From Annona cherimola (taxonomy: Eukaryota > Streptophyta > Magnoliopsida > Magnoliales > Annonaceae), in assembly GCA_030490835.1 (NCBI GenBank), contig CM059973.1, forward strand, positions 55,618,008 through 55,682,007: DNA of 64,000 nt. Reading direction: 5' to 3'. The notes under the pieces were generated by a model that saw only the letters and a list, made by a program, of their open reading frames with translations, ran no database searches and had not been told where the DNA came from. Below, in pieces: positions 11,430 to 23,271 of this stretch (the first letter of the stretch is position 1; every line of letters starts with the position of its first letter). The translations under genes were made by a program, and so were the position numbers.

Positions 11430-11935
11430 TTCGCGCAGGTCCCAACACCGTAAGTATTCAAAATGAGTCACACATGATCATAAAATTATAATCTACTCTA
11501 CCCATTATATTTAGAATTATGTATTTTATTACAATAACAATTTTCATTCAAATCGGATGTGTATGAACCCCATCTGAAAATGGTACAAATTCAACGTAAT
11601 AAAATAATCTAATGTAAATAACAAAATGATCTTCTCAAACTAGTTGGAAATCCGAGATACCCTTGTATTTAAAAATAAAAAATAAATATATACACATCTC
11701 CAAAAATGATAAAATTTAATTTATAAGTTAAACATAACTAGATTAACATTCTTATAAAAAAAAATTTTAAAATAGGGGTTCAGACCAGTTGGAAATCGCC
11801 GGATTTCCAACCGGTTTGAGAAGATCATAGCTCACTTTAAAATTATTTTTTTAACATCGAAACTATCTCAAATATAATTTATATATGGATAAATAATTTG
11901 AGGTAGCTACACCATAACTTCCGATGCAGATACTT
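11430..11935. repeat. Family-A MITE with a nested fold-back element
   Basis: The outer copy is family A: TTGTATTTAGAATTATG-like and AAATGGTACAAATTCAACG blocks on the left, ATGGATAAATAAT on the right. A ~200-bp palindromic insert at about 11632-11830 has ends GATCTTCTCAAACTAGTTGG and CCGGTTTGAGAAGATC. I see no convincing target duplication for the insert. Confidence 0.5.
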
Positions 11936-11975
11936 GCACCATTACTTCTAATGCAGAAATGAGTCTCTACATATA

Positions 11976-12503
11976 TTGGGTTTTGATCAGGTGCACCTGA
12001 GAGCATTGAGCCTCAATGCTCCCAGGTGCATACACCTATTTTGTTTTTTTCAAAATTTTTTTACACGAATGTTAATCTAATTATATTTAACATGTATATC
12101 AATTTTTACCATTTTTGGAGATTTTTAGACATTTATTTCAAATTTTTAAAAATCAGTGACATTTTAGTAATATTCAGGTGCAGCGTCACTGAAATGGGCC
12201 CCACATGATCATCAAATCATAATCTACTCCACCCATTGTATTTAAAATAATATATTCTATTATCATACCAATTTTCATCCTGATCAGATATGTATATAGG
12301 CCTCATCTGAAAATGGTACAAATTCAACATAATAAAATAATTTAATATATATAACAACTTTAAAGTGATTTTTTCAACATATAAACCATTTGCTATAAAA
12401 TTTATATATAGATAAATAATAATATAAAATTTCATTACATTCTAATATGTATAAGCCATTTTTATCAAATATACCGCTGTTCTTGTGCTGCACCGAAATA
12501 TAT
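11976..12503. repeat. Truncated family-M MITE (M2) next to a family-A MITE
   Basis: 11976-12172 is the left half of a family-M MITE: GCATTGAGCCTCAATGC, then the ACATTTTAGTAAT centre, where it stops. 12173-12503 is a family-A copy with TTCAGGTGCAGC and TGTGCTGCACCG ends. The junction lies at the M hairpin centre. Either family A inserted there and the rest of M was lost, or the M copy was already half-deleted. Confidence 0.55.
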
Positions 12504-13452
12504 ATATATTTGTTCCTTTTGTAAAATTGTCTTTTCAAGTGTATTTAATTCTATTATAAATAAAGTGTATTTAATTCTTATAAAATATTTTGCAATTTTT
12601 TGATATGTATGTTTTTCATTTTCAAAAATCAACATTTTATGGGGAGTAAAAATGAATTAAACACCTCCCAAAATGTTGATCTTTAAAGATAACATTTATA
12701 TACATACAAAAACTGTAAATTTTAGGATATAAAATAAATACACTTGGAAAAATACTTCTTTAAAAAACAAATAAAAAAAGGACCTTTTAGCCTAACCTAA
12801 CATACCTAGGCTAACAAGATCACAACTTGTTAAATAAACCATTTGAAAAGAAAATTAATTTTGAAAAAAGAAGTAATCCTATTAACCTATGTTAAACAAA
12901 TATCTTGCTTAGTCTACCTCAAAAAACTCATTTACAATAATTTTTTTCACTTTTTTCTCCATACACTTGTTTATCTAAATATATTTAATATATAAACCAA
13001 GTTTTACTATTTTTAAATATGCGTATATATTTCCTTAAGATTTTTAAAAATAAGGGTATAAAACATAAATGTTTAAATATTTAAAAAATATACATACACT
13101 CCAAAATTGTTAAAATTTGATCTATATATTAAATATACTTGAATAAATAAGTTTACGAAGAATTTTTTTAAAAAAATATTGTAAATTAATTTTTTTGAAG
13201 TGAGTTAAACGATTACTTAGCCCGAACTAATAGGACTATTCCTCTTTTAAAAAAACAAAAGAAAAGAACAAAGGCCCCCACACTGCCCGTATTGAATCAA
13301 TAAACACCTAGGAAATGGTTTTTTTCATGGAATAGAAATCAACGGAACCCATCACGCCGTTGAGGCATTGGTCTGCCTAAGTCTTGGTTTGCATGGGTTC
13401 TCGCATAAATGCTTTATCCATGGGAATCAAATTAGCCTATATTGCAAAAAGC
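12504..13452. other. AT-rich fold-back sequences, no gene seen
   Basis: Two weak fold-backs (about 12530-12790 and 12890-13255) have mirrored arms, for example AAATATATTTAATATATAAA against TATATATTAAATATACTT. 13256-13452 is less AT-rich and unassigned. No ORF with family resemblance. Confidence 0.35.
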
Positions 13453-14040
13453 TGACGCGTTGGGCATTGACCAAGGCGTGAGTCTCGTCAGCAGCAGTTA
13501 GGCTAAGATAGACTAAACAAGTACAAATCAGTTGGTAGAGCTCAATTTATATGCTGATACAGTGTAACCGAGCGCATTTAGCTTCAGTGCAACTAAGTGC
13601 TTTCACCCATTTTTTAAAATTTTTATGAAATTTTTTTTTATGTTAATCTAAATGCATTTAACATGTTATTAATTTTTATCATTTTTGGAGTATTTTAGAT
13701 ATTTTTTATTTTTGAAAATCAGTAACATTTTAGTAATTCTAAATTACCTAAAATACTACTGATTATCAAAAATAAAAAATAAAAATCTAAAATACTACAA
13801 AAATTGTAAAAATTAATACACATATTAAATACACTTAGATTAATAATTGTATAAAAAAATTTCAAAAAAATTTAAAAAAAAAAGTTTAAATGCACCCAGG
13901 TGCACTGAGACTAAGTGCACCCAGGTGCATTTAGCCTCAACCCCTCAATTTATGCCCAAGGTGTGAGTCTCGTTAGCAACAGTTAGGCCGCCAAGGGTAG
14001 TCTAAACAAGTAAAAATCAATTGGTATAGCTCAATTTATA
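13453..14040. repeat. ~85-bp direct repeats flanking MITE M3
   Basis: About 13470-13550 and 13960-14035 are diverged direct copies (GTGAGTCTCGT, GCAGTTAGGC, TAAACAAGTA, TTGGTA, GCTCAATTTAT). MITE M3 sits between them. The simplest explanation is a tandem duplication with later MITE insertion at the junction. Confidence 0.6.
13551..13944. mobile_element. Mutator-type palindromic MITE M3
   Basis: A ~394-bp family-M member: a palindrome centred near 13750 with the GTAATTCTAAATTACC core and GTGCACCCAGGTGCA near the right end. TCAATTTAT occurs at 13542-13550 and 13945-13953, a perfect 9-bp duplication (10 bp if the preceding C is counted). The outermost bases are diverged relative to M1. Confidence 0.75.
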
Positions 14041-15461
14041 ATCTCTTTGAACTCTTCCAGCATTAATTAAAGCTGCGCTCAACTAAAGCAGCTTTTTGAA
14101 CTCTTCAAATTACCCTCCTCTAGAAAACCCAAACCCTCTTCTGCCTTTTTCCACCATTCAAAATTCAACCTTGGGAGCTTTAAGAACAAATATACTGGAA
14201 CCACAATGTCCACACCAATCCAGCCACTTGGAATGGCCCAAGTTTCATGGAGTTCGCAGGCTTATAACTCTGGCATAGTATAATGAACTGAGCGTCAAGC
14301 CATTTTACAATTTCTCAACCTTCTGTTAGAACTGATAATAACCATTTACTTTAAAATGAGAAATTGTTTCCAGTTTGTTCCCCTGCAGCAGTAGCATGAG
14401 AGTATACATAAGTTTCAAAAGAAAAAAAAAAAGGTTTATGCCCTCCCATCGCCAACTCCTGTTTACCCTTTCTATTAGCGCATACCACGTTCAAACGACC
14501 ATTTAAAACCTGGTCCAACTCCTTTAGCATGCAATTTTACATGAAAAGAAATGGCTTTTACTCCATCATTCACAAACTAGAGTTTCCTTCTGCGGACCAT
14601 CATCATTTTTTTGTTTTTCATGAGTAAGCTCCCCCACGTCCTGGTTTCTTTTCCCTTAGCATCCTATTTTAGACAAAATTCTCTAGACTTGGTCCTCCTC
14701 CATCCCCGCCTTCTATATAATCACCAACTCCAGTGCTATCCTCTTTATTAGCGCACATACATTTTTTTTTTTTGAAAAAAAAAAAAAGCTTCTGAAAAAC
14801 AGACCGCCCTCAGTGTTTCCTTTCTCTTAGCATGCATGTTTAACCAAAGTCTCTTAAAAATATTCCTAGCCCATCCCTCCCTCTTTACTTTTTTCTCTCA
14901 CACTAGTAAAAAAACAAAAATACAAGTTAAAAATCGAAAAGCTCTCTTACTAAAGGATGATGTACTTAGACCAGCTTGAATCACAGCTTTTATTTATTTA
15001 TTTATTTTGAATTTTAAAACCAGGCTAGAAACGGATTCTTGCTATCAATTCTGCTCTGTGGCTGAATTGTCATTTATTGAAATATTTTCAGTCTTCAAAA
15101 GAATCTGTCTTAAGTCTGAAATTTTGAAGGGGATAAAACAGAGCGCAAAAACTGTTCACATAATCATCAACTTCATCCGTAAGATGCTAGAAGAAGAGCA
15201 TAGAAAAAGAACTTAGGGTAAAGAATTGGAACTGGCCCAGCTCACCATTAATTGCAACAAGTATTAATTACACACAAAACTTAGTGCTTTCATTAAGCAT
15301 GATTAACCTAAATTAGGAAACAATTCTAATTCCCAACTGACTCCATCCTAAAGAAGAGCAGCTGGAAAAAGCCAATGGGACTATGGGAGTGCTCTCGCGA
15401 AATCTTTACGTTTGGACCCATCTTGAATAGTGTACAATCTAATCTGAACATCATATTAGCA
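14041..15461. other. No gene recognised; imperfect pyrimidine-rich repeats
   Basis: Composition is less AT-rich than to the left. About 14440-14900 shows irregularly repeated phrases (CTTTCTATTAGCGCATAC, CTTTATTAGCGCACATAC, CCCTTAGCAT, CTCTTAGCATGCATG), suggesting a degenerate tandem array. The two short ORFs here (60 and 69 codons) show no family motif and I do not call them genes. Confidence 0.35.
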
Positions 15462-15476
15462 TCATTTGTTTAACTA

Positions 15477-15666
15477 GAAAAATGGGCAGCCCCCAGTGCA
15501 TTAAGCTCTCGCATACACAGGGTCCGGGAAAGGACCACTTTTTTCGGTTTATAGTACACAACCATACCTTGCAAAGCAAAAGGTTGTTCCCAGGATTTTA
15601 ACCCATGGCCTCCAGGTCACATGTGTCACATGGAAACATTTTTTACTGCTGAGCCAAGGCTCCCCT
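15477..15666 (-). mobile_element. Au-type SINE with 15-bp TSD
   Basis: On the minus strand the element starts GGAGCCTTGGCTCAGCAGTA (tRNA-like box A). It has a box-B-like GGTTAAAATCC after CCATGGG and ends GCACTGGGGGCTGCCC plus a short T run, matching the tRNA-derived Au SINE layout. A perfect 15-bp duplication TCATTTGTTTAACTA flanks it (15462-15476 and 15667-15681). Box B has drifted from GGTTCGAATCC, so activity is unlikely. Confidence 0.88.
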
Positions 15667-15803
15667 TCATTTGTTTAACTACATTGTCAAAATTCATTTC
15701 GCTTGGAATCTTTTGTGGTTCATACCTTTTACAAGGGCAAATCATTTGAAAAAAAAATAATAATAAAAATAAAAACAGAAATGACTTGGGGCATATTTAG
15801 CCA

Positions 15804-16123
15804 GATAGTGATTCAATGCACCAATCTTTAGTGCATTTGGGTGTGAGACTCATTTTTAAAAAAAAAATTCCAAATTTTTTATAAAACTATTAATTTAGGT
15901 GTATTTAACATATGTAATAAGTTCTATCATTTTTACAGATGTGTATATGTTTTTCTTTGATTTTTAAAGCAAGAGGGCTTTAAACTTTTTAAATGGCTTA
16001 CAGATTAAATATGCATAGAGTAACAGTTTCATAGAAAATTTTCAAAAAAATTTTAAAAAATTGGGTTTTGCACCCAAGTACACTTAAATTTCAATACACC
16101 CAATTGCATTAAATTGCTATCCT
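15804..16123. mobile_element. Mutator-type MITE M4 with 9-bp TSD
   Basis: A ~320-bp family-M relative with GATTCAATGCACC at the left and a diverged complement (ATTGCATTAAATTGC) at the right. ATTTAGCCA is perfectly duplicated at 15795-15803 and 16124-16132. The central hairpin is partly deleted compared with M1. Confidence 0.8.
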
Positions 16124-16142
16124 ATTTAGCCATGTAGTAAAA

Positions 16143-16468
16143 GACATTTGATTTCATTAGTGCACCTGGGTGCAAAAGCTCATTTTTTTAATTTCTTTTA
16201 AAAATTTTATACAACTGTTAATCTAAGTGCATTTAACATATGTATTAATTTTTACCATTTTTGAAGTTTTGTAGTTTTTTCTGGATGTTTAAAATCAATG
16301 ACTAATTCAAATTCCATTGATTTTAAAAAATCCAAAAAAAAAATATCTACGAAGCTTTAAAAATGGTATAACTTAATACACATGTTAAATATATTTAGAT
16401 TAACATTTATATAAAAAATTTCAAAAAAAATTTAAAAAATAGATTTCCGGTGCACTAAACAACGTCCT
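16143..16468. mobile_element. Mutator-type MITE M5, adjacent to M4
   Basis: A ~326-bp family-M relative with TTAGTGCACCTGGGTGCA at the left and GGTGCACTAAAC at the right. The flanks GTAGTAAAA (16134-16142) and CTAGTAAAA (16469-16477) are a 9-bp duplication with one mismatch. Only 19 bp separate it from M4, including M4's own right duplication, so two independent insertions hit nearly the same site. Confidence 0.75.
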
Positions 16469-16477
16469 CTAGTAAAA

Positions 16478-18415
16478 TTTCTGAGAAGTGAGTTGAGAAG
16501 AAAGCTCTGATTTTGGGCCCCCCACAGTGGCACTTTTGACAACTTCCACAATATTTTGCAAAAGCCAAAGTGAAGCTAAATAATTTACTTAAGTGGATGA
16601 TGTCAATGTTTCCCACATCCAAAACACATGTCTAAACAAGTCCTTAGATATATTCAATCAAGCATTAAAACAAAGTATTTTATTACATTCATTTTTACAT
16701 ACTTTGTAGATGGGGTCATGTATAATGATGTTAAATAAATGATCCCTACCTAAACAAATGATGTTAAATACAATGGATGGAATGAATTTTTCATATATTA
16801 TTAAGGTAGGTCAAATGGATATTCATAGAAGCAACCCATGTAGAATTATTCATCAAGATGGATGAAATGTTATAAAGGTATTGATGTTTAATTAAAAGAT
16901 TTAAAATAAATATAGAAAGTAAATAATCTAAATGTGTTATTATTTACTCATAAATTATCTTGATCTTTGTGGCCCACATTAGTCTTCAATTTGAAAATCT
17001 TTCAGTCAAGTAATGACAAGATTAGTTACCACATCAAATTAGATATTATATCATCATCAAAGTAGCTACAAACAAAGGAGTCTCACACAGCGCACAACTT
17101 TGTGGGGTTCAACTTCAGTGGGGAGAGCTATCACATTGGGTGTCTTAAAAGAATCCCTAACACACATTTAAAATATAATTTTAAGTATCTAATGTCCAAA
17201 GCATAATTTAAGTGGTTAATATTTGACAATCTTGTTTCTATGTTACCTGGTTACATAAAAGAGGAAGTTGGAAACTGCCTGATGCCATTAAAAAATGTGT
17301 TAGAGTGAGCCATCTGATTGTGAGATTGTGGAAATCTAGCAATGTGATGTAGTGAATGAGACCTAATGTATAAAATATTCAAAATTTTGACTTACCCGAA
17401 TTAGCCTCAACTCTCGCTCCTCCCTCTTCCTCAACTCTCATTAAAACCCATGAATCCCTCATTTTCCCTCGATGCCAATCTCCTCCTATTTTCTCTCACT
17501 TCTAGCATGATCAATCACCCATCTCTAATTTCACCGACACCCCTCCCTGCACCTTCCTCTCCTTCTAGCAAGTCGCACTCATCACCCACCCTTACCTCAT
17601 ATCTTGTCTTCGGCGTCAATGACAACAAGCTTCTCTCTCATCTTCAACACCTCCCCCTCACTTTCATCTACTCTCCCGCACCCCACAAGTGAGATCATAT
17701 CTCTCGCATGTATTGAATATGTATCTTTAATTATAAGGCATTAAAGACTAGCCAAGAGTGCTGCTTTTGGTCAATCTCCCCTGGTGCAGGGAAAAGATGG
17801 TTGTAGGTTGGGCCTTCTTTCTAAGAAACTAGGGATTTATTTCCTTGTTTGAGTGCATTACAACACATTAATTAATTTTCAATAATAAACGATATAAAAA
17901 GGAAGAACGAAAGCTAGTAGAAATAATGAATTAATTAATGCCAAGTGAATCCAAATTGTTGATCACGTCATCTTGCACAAACCAATTTTTTTATAGCTAA
18001 ACTCCTTTTAGGGAAACCAATTATGCCACAGACACATGGAAAAGGGGAAAATATGAGGGGAAAAAGGATCTAGTGGGTGTAGGAGGTGAGAGAGATATGA
18101 AAAGGGAAAACAAATAGGAGTGTTTATCTTTCGCCAAAGACGAGAACCAAGGACCAAGGTTCTATGGTGAGGGTAAGAGCAAAAGGAGAGGAAGGAGTTT
18201 ACGTCTCTGGTTTGGGGGAAATTTTGGATAGACTAAAATTTTGAATGCATTATACATTGGATCCCATTACTCGCACGTTTGCACTAACTTCCACAAAATC
18301 ATGACCAAGTGGCTCAGAATACTCCCCAATTTTGAACCCGACCGGTTTGCATGTATATTATAATGTATATGTAATATTACTAATACCTAACAACCTAGCG
18401 TCTACTACTCGAAGC
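16478..18415. other. Unassigned sequence with one family-B fragment
   Basis: About 16640-16850 carries family-B interior blocks (AATACAATGGATGGAATGAATTTT, ending in TTCATAGAAGC). A further TCTATGTTACCTGGTTACAT motif is at about 17236-17260. A pyrimidine-rich patch at about 17400-17700 contains an 80-codon Ser/Pro/Leu-rich ORF (17450-17692) with no recognisable family. I cannot support a gene here. Confidence 0.35.
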
Positions 18416-18419
18416 TTCT

Positions 18420-18945
18420 AGAATATAGAAACTTGTGTGCCTCTCCAGCTCTCTTCCCCAAAATCATTTTTCATTTTGCGCACCCCACCCCTAAAAAAAA
18501 AACACTCTAGCAGCCGCACGCCTCTCCTCCAACCAGGCCCTCAATCATCAATCTCATCCTCCCAAGTTCCAACTCCATAGGCCAGAACCCTAATTGCCCC
18601 AAATCCCTAGCCTGCGTGCCTCTCCTCCCCCCTAAATCGTCAAACCCTAAAGGCATCTCTTCTTGGAATCTGCTACCATGCCTATCCTATTCTTCTTTGG
18701 CATGTGCTTTTGTATCTACCCTAATCTTCAATTCTTTTTTTCGTTTTCCTATTCTTCTTCGACTATCTGTTTCCCCAAACTTCTTTAATTCTTCTTCTAC
18801 TCCATCTTGACTGGGTTGAGAAGCTACATTTTTGGTCTCCCCTTTCTGTCTGACAATGGATGCATGGAACTATGGACAGTGGAGGAATCAACTGAATGGG
18901 ATCGAATATATAGAGGTACTCTAAACATGTTTTCTTGAGTTCCAC
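18420..18945 (+). other. Possible orphan 5' exon region (unconfirmed)
   Basis: A pyrimidine-rich stretch with repeated AAACCCTAA and AACCCTAATTGCCCC motifs, common in plant 5' UTRs and promoters, runs to about 18850. An ATG at 18857 then opens a short reading frame (MDAWNYGQWRNQLNG...) that ends at a TAA after about 22 codons. A GAG/GTACTC junction near 18914 could be a splice donor. I cannot find a following exon or name a family; it may be a truncated gene or chance. Confidence 0.2.
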
Positions 18946-20673
18946 TTAGTGTCAACAAAGCATGTGGATGTGTCCCGCTTTGTTTTAAACAATATTTATG
19001 TGGCCATATTGAATGTTTGCCCCTCTTGTTGATTTCTCACTCTCCTGCTTTTCTAGGATAAAGAAATTGGTTAGTTGTATTTCTGAATGTCTAGTCTTGC
19101 CATCTTTTGAGTTCTTCTTGCTCTGTTGGTGTTAACATTCTGTAATATTTTTTTTTTCATAAGGTTTGTTCCAACAATTCTTTGTCAAACCAGCACTACA
19201 GATAACAAATTTAGATGGACCAGAAGTTGATTAAAATAATTTCAAGATGGTTAAATGTCTTTGGTACTCGATCACACAAGCATGTGTTTCAAATTTCAAT
19301 TTTGTTTGTATGGTGTAGAACTTAAGTAGAATCAGCATGTTTACAAGTTTATACAGAAGGATTTACATGTTTATACAGGTTTATACAAAGGAACTTACAG
19401 GTATATACAAATTGGAATCAGCATGTCTAAGTAGAATGTAGACAGCGATTTAAGTCTACATGTTTATAGAAACTTCATAGGGAAAACAACTTGGAACCAA
19501 AACCAAAATTAACCCGCCTATGAAAAAATAAAATAAGGTAAGACCTTGAACCAACCAGGCCTAAACTAAGGAAGGTTAGGATCTTTCGAAAATAGGGTAA
19601 GGGTAGGGTAGACCCATACCTGAACCTACCCAACCCAAGTTGCACTCCTACATATAATGGGCACCTGGAACCAATTTGAATGAGTGCCACAAACCATTGG
19701 AGTATAGATTTTCACACGTGCTATCATCCATATGGACCACATCCCTATCTCTTCTCTCTTAAATCAATTCTTTCTCTTTTTTTATTTTTGCTTTCCCTCC
19801 TCCCTAAAGAGATTTCCCTTTGTCCCTCTCACATTCTTTTCCCACCACTAATATTTGATTTCTTCAACTCAATTATTTGAAGGGTAAATAATTTGTGTTG
19901 GAGGAACTAACTTGGAACCAAAACTGAACCAACCTAACCTTCAGATGAGTAGCATAAGGTCAGCTAAAAACCAAACTTTCCTATGGGTAGGGTAAAATAG
20001 GACTTCTGTAGAAAGAGTATAAGCAATGCAAACCAAGAACAGAACTACACCGACTTGAGTTGTACCCCCTATGCATAGTATTATTATTTTTAAAACATCT
20101 TATAGGACCCACTCCTTGCATGGGATCCCGACCAGGAATCACAAAGGGATCCTAGACATGAATCACAGAGGGAATCCACCCAAGCCAAGCGAATTGGTCG
20201 CGCTACACACCCATACATATGGAAATGCTTTTCTGCAAATTAGCATAGCAAAAAACTTCTTCAAAACATTGACTTTTCAGATTAAATTGACAATAGATAT
20301 TGAAACTAAAATTATTTATTGTGATAAAATATAAATGATAACATAAGAAAAAAATCTAGCTTACTGCATACAAGTTTGCTTACATGTACAAAATGACTTC
20401 CATGTCTAAAGTCTCCTTAAATTTTCTCCATGAACTGGTAAAACTCTTTCGGACCAACCTTGGATGAATCTTAAGTTTATATTCTCTATGTAAAATTGCA
20501 TTAGGCAATATTCATGCAAAGCACCAACATTCAATGCCTCTTTCGATTACCATGCTTACAAGGATTGGTCTATAAAAAAATCATTGGATCTTGTAAATCA
20601 TATTCGAAGAATATGAAAAATTATTCAGCCACTTCCAAATAGTTCATTAATAATCTTCAACATAAATTGAGCA
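18946..20673. other. Unassigned; paired hAT-like terminal fragments
   Basis: About 19488-19652 and 19908-20072 are diverged direct copies, each starting near ACTTGGAACCAAAAC and ending near AAGTTGCACTCCTA or GAGTTGTACCCCCTA. Their AACC/GGGTAGGGTA-rich content resembles subterminal parts of plant hAT elements. A TTTATACAGG-type short repeat is at about 19335-19420. No host gene seen. Confidence 0.35.
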
Positions 20674-21200
20674 TTTAGATAAGGGGCCCACTCCTACATA
20701 ACTAGTCCCATACAAGTGGTTTCAACCCACCACTTGGATGGGGCCCACAATGATGATGCAACCAAAATTCAACTGGCCACATTGTTTAACAGAATCAGTT
20801 TTATTATGGTACAAAAATCATTTCAATAGGAGTTTTGGGTGGGCCCTATCTGCTTAGAAATGTATGTGTGTATTCATATGTAAATTACGAACAACATTAA
20901 GATCCATTTATAAATCATTCATCTGCATTCATCAACATAATGTTTTCGACAGTTTCAACGTACAATTCGCGGCTTTGAAATTGATATATAAATTGAATCA
21001 TTTTATTACGTTGGTTTTACACTTTAAATGGATGGGGCCCATACAATGGTTTGATTTAAATGAAATTTAGTATCCTAATTTAAAAAATACTTCCAAATTT
21101 AGTGGGAGAAATGGATTTTGGTTTCATTGTCACTGTAGACCCTACCCTAAGAAGTTCGTTGAAACCACTTCTATGCAATTGGTTACATAGAAGCAAACTC
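20674..21200. repeat. Family-B MITE
   Basis: Starts near GGGCCCACTCCTACATAACTAG and ends near TTCTATGCAATTGGTTACAT followed by AGAAGC. The interior has AAAATCATTTCAATAGG, AAATTCAACTGGCCACATTG and CATTTATAAATCATTCATC blocks. A related fragment lies in an intron of the host gene at about 32810-32945. Confidence 0.45.
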
Positions 21201-21666
21201 CTTAGATCCTTTAAATATAATTATTAATAACATATATGTTCTTGCTATTGTAGTTTGTCTATTTCTTGATTGACCATTTAGCATAATTTTCATCCATGAA
21301 ATTGAATAAACTAATGCAATCTATAAAATTTTATTTATTTATACATAATAGTTATTATTGTTATTGTTATAGTTGTTGTTATAATTATTAAAGTGGTTAT
21401 TTTAAGCTATAACTAAAACCTGTCATAATGACTCCCCTTATCTTTAATAAACATTTTTTAATAAAGAGAAACTATTCAAAATGTCTCTTACAATTTTTAG
21501 ATGCTTGCAGTTGTTTCTTCATACTATCAACACACTTTAAAAAAAAATTTAAGTCATGTTAAGTCTGAAATTTTGTTCAATTTAATTGCTTAGCTTCATA
21601 TGCTAAACTAAACTAATGGAGAATTAACCCAAAAAAGAAAACCTAAAAAAAAAAATCATTAAAAAC
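21201..21666. other. AT-rich spacer, nothing recognised
   Basis: A simple TTATTGTTATTGTTATAG tract lies at about 21353-21400. No ORF or repeat family recognised. Confidence 0.3.
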
Positions 21667-22402
21667 AGGCAAATTTCACGTATACCCATGAATTTTCAAA
21701 AATTCCTTACATATCTACGTATTTTACCTGAAATTCTGCTTATGCCCACGCCGTTAAAGATCATTTAAAGAGGCCATTAGCACCCTTATAAAATGACAAA
21801 AGCGTTCATCCCTAACTATGATTTTATAATTAAAAATTCACATTCAAATGAATTTTTAGCACTTTTACAAGTATAAAAATCATATATTATTTAAGGGTGT
21901 GTTTGGGAAGTGATAAAACTTTGGATAAAAAATTTTTGATATAAAAATTTTTAAAATGGGAGAAAATGATGTGATATGATAGAGGTAATGATAATAAGTA
22001 AAGAGAATAAAGTTAAAATTGATAGGTTAGTTGTATGAATAATTGTGTAGAAATGATTAAAATGTGGGGTAGTTGTACAGAATGATGTGAAAAAATAATT
22101 AAAAAATATGGCAGTTGTAGAGAATAAAAAGTTTTAGATTGAAAATTTTTTATTTGAGAACTTTTGATTGTAAACAAACATGCCCTAAACGTAAATTTTT
22201 AACTTTAAGCAAACCAACCTCAAATTATATTAGGGCTTGAGCATATTTGTCATTTTTATAGGAATGTTAACAGCTCCTTTAACGGATCTCTAGCAACGTG
22301 AGTATGTTAGGCAAAATACGTGGGTATATTAGGAATTTTTAAAAATTCATGAGTATAAGTGGAATTATAGATAAAATTCGTAGGTATATGTGGAATTTAC
22401 CC
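21667..22402. mobile_element. Fold-back (Mutator-like) MITE interrupted by a Tourist-like MITE
   Basis: The outer arms mirror each other: GGCAAATTTCACGTATACCC on the left against GGTATATGTGGAATTTACCC on the right. Internal mirrors include the CGTTAAAG/CTTTAACGG region. It resembles the 10.1 kb element in its terminal phrase. The A-rich flanks make the target duplication ambiguous. The insert at 21895-22185 is annotated separately. Confidence 0.6.
21895..22185. mobile_element. Tourist-like MITE T1 with TAA TSD
   Basis: A 291-bp element with GGGTGTGTTTGGGAAG at the left and CAAACATGCCC at the right, flanked by TAA on both sides (21892-21894, 22186-22188). GGGTGTGTTTGG-type ends and a 3-bp TAA duplication are typical of PIF/Harbinger (Tourist) MITEs. 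Interior phrases AATGATGTGATATGATA and GGTTAGTTGTATG are shared with copies at 25.3, 35.1, 40.4 and 56.8 kb. Confidence 0.82.
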
Positions 22403-23270
22403 TTAAAAAAACACGAGGATTTGAAATCTTAGTCACAATAATTGACATCAACGTTATGATCCACTATAATAGTATTCTTCATGTGGTCAGGACTATTAAA
22501 CAGTGCATAGCCACTTCTGTTAAGATTTTTTAGTTTATGTAGAAAGATGTTTAAATTTTATAGTCTAACATGCATGCCTTATTCTTACCCAAATTGGGAA
22601 GTGGCATCATGTAAATGAGTGAAACATTGCGTCAAATGTTGATAGAATCAGTGCGACTAGTAACAAGAGCAAGAATGGCTATTATGTAACTCTATCTTAT
22701 AATACCACTATTTCATCTTTCTGTTTCCTAGAATAAAAAATTAAAGGGTTAATTTCAAATATACACACAACATTTTCCCTTAATTTCAAATATACCAACT
22801 AAATATGAAATTTCTCAAATATACCAACTATCTATAACCCAAATATCAGATATACCCAAAAACGTCACCATCGGTTTGGTAGCCGTCAGTACTAAAGGGG
22901 AAATGTCAAATTTACTCCTAAAAATTGGGGCATCAACCTTCAGTGCCTGTCTTCTTCCAGTACCCCGGCCGCACAAGCATTTTGCTGTCGGACTCCGACA
23001 GAGATTGATTTTTCTCTTCTGCACGTGGGTCCCATTGCTACCAAGAGCCGATTGCAGCTCCTACTGCTCGTAGCAGTTCACAGCAATAAATCGTGCTAAT
23101 AACATCAACCTATGAGACGAAACCTAATCTCAGTAGGCAAATGCCCTCGCATTGTAACCTTTAGATTGAAATCAAAGTGATCCGAAGAAAAAACTTCAGA
23201 TGAGGAGAATCAGCCTTTCTGATTAATAAATTACCTTGCCAATTCACCCCCAAACACTAGATTGTTTTGT
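22186..23270. other. Half fold-back element and unassigned sequence
   Basis: About 22745-22920 has repeated AATTTCAAATATACC and TCTCAAATATACCAACTA phrases, one arm of the ATACCC-type fold-back family with no clear matching arm. A more GC-rich patch at 22920-23070 lies beside it. Short overlapping ORFs exist on both strands but show no domain. Confidence 0.35.
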
Positions 23271-23271
23271 T

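Noticed and set aside
17450..17692. 80-codon Ser/Pro/Leu-rich ORF
   Set aside because: Low complexity, no domain, no neighbouring exon; composition explains the open frame.
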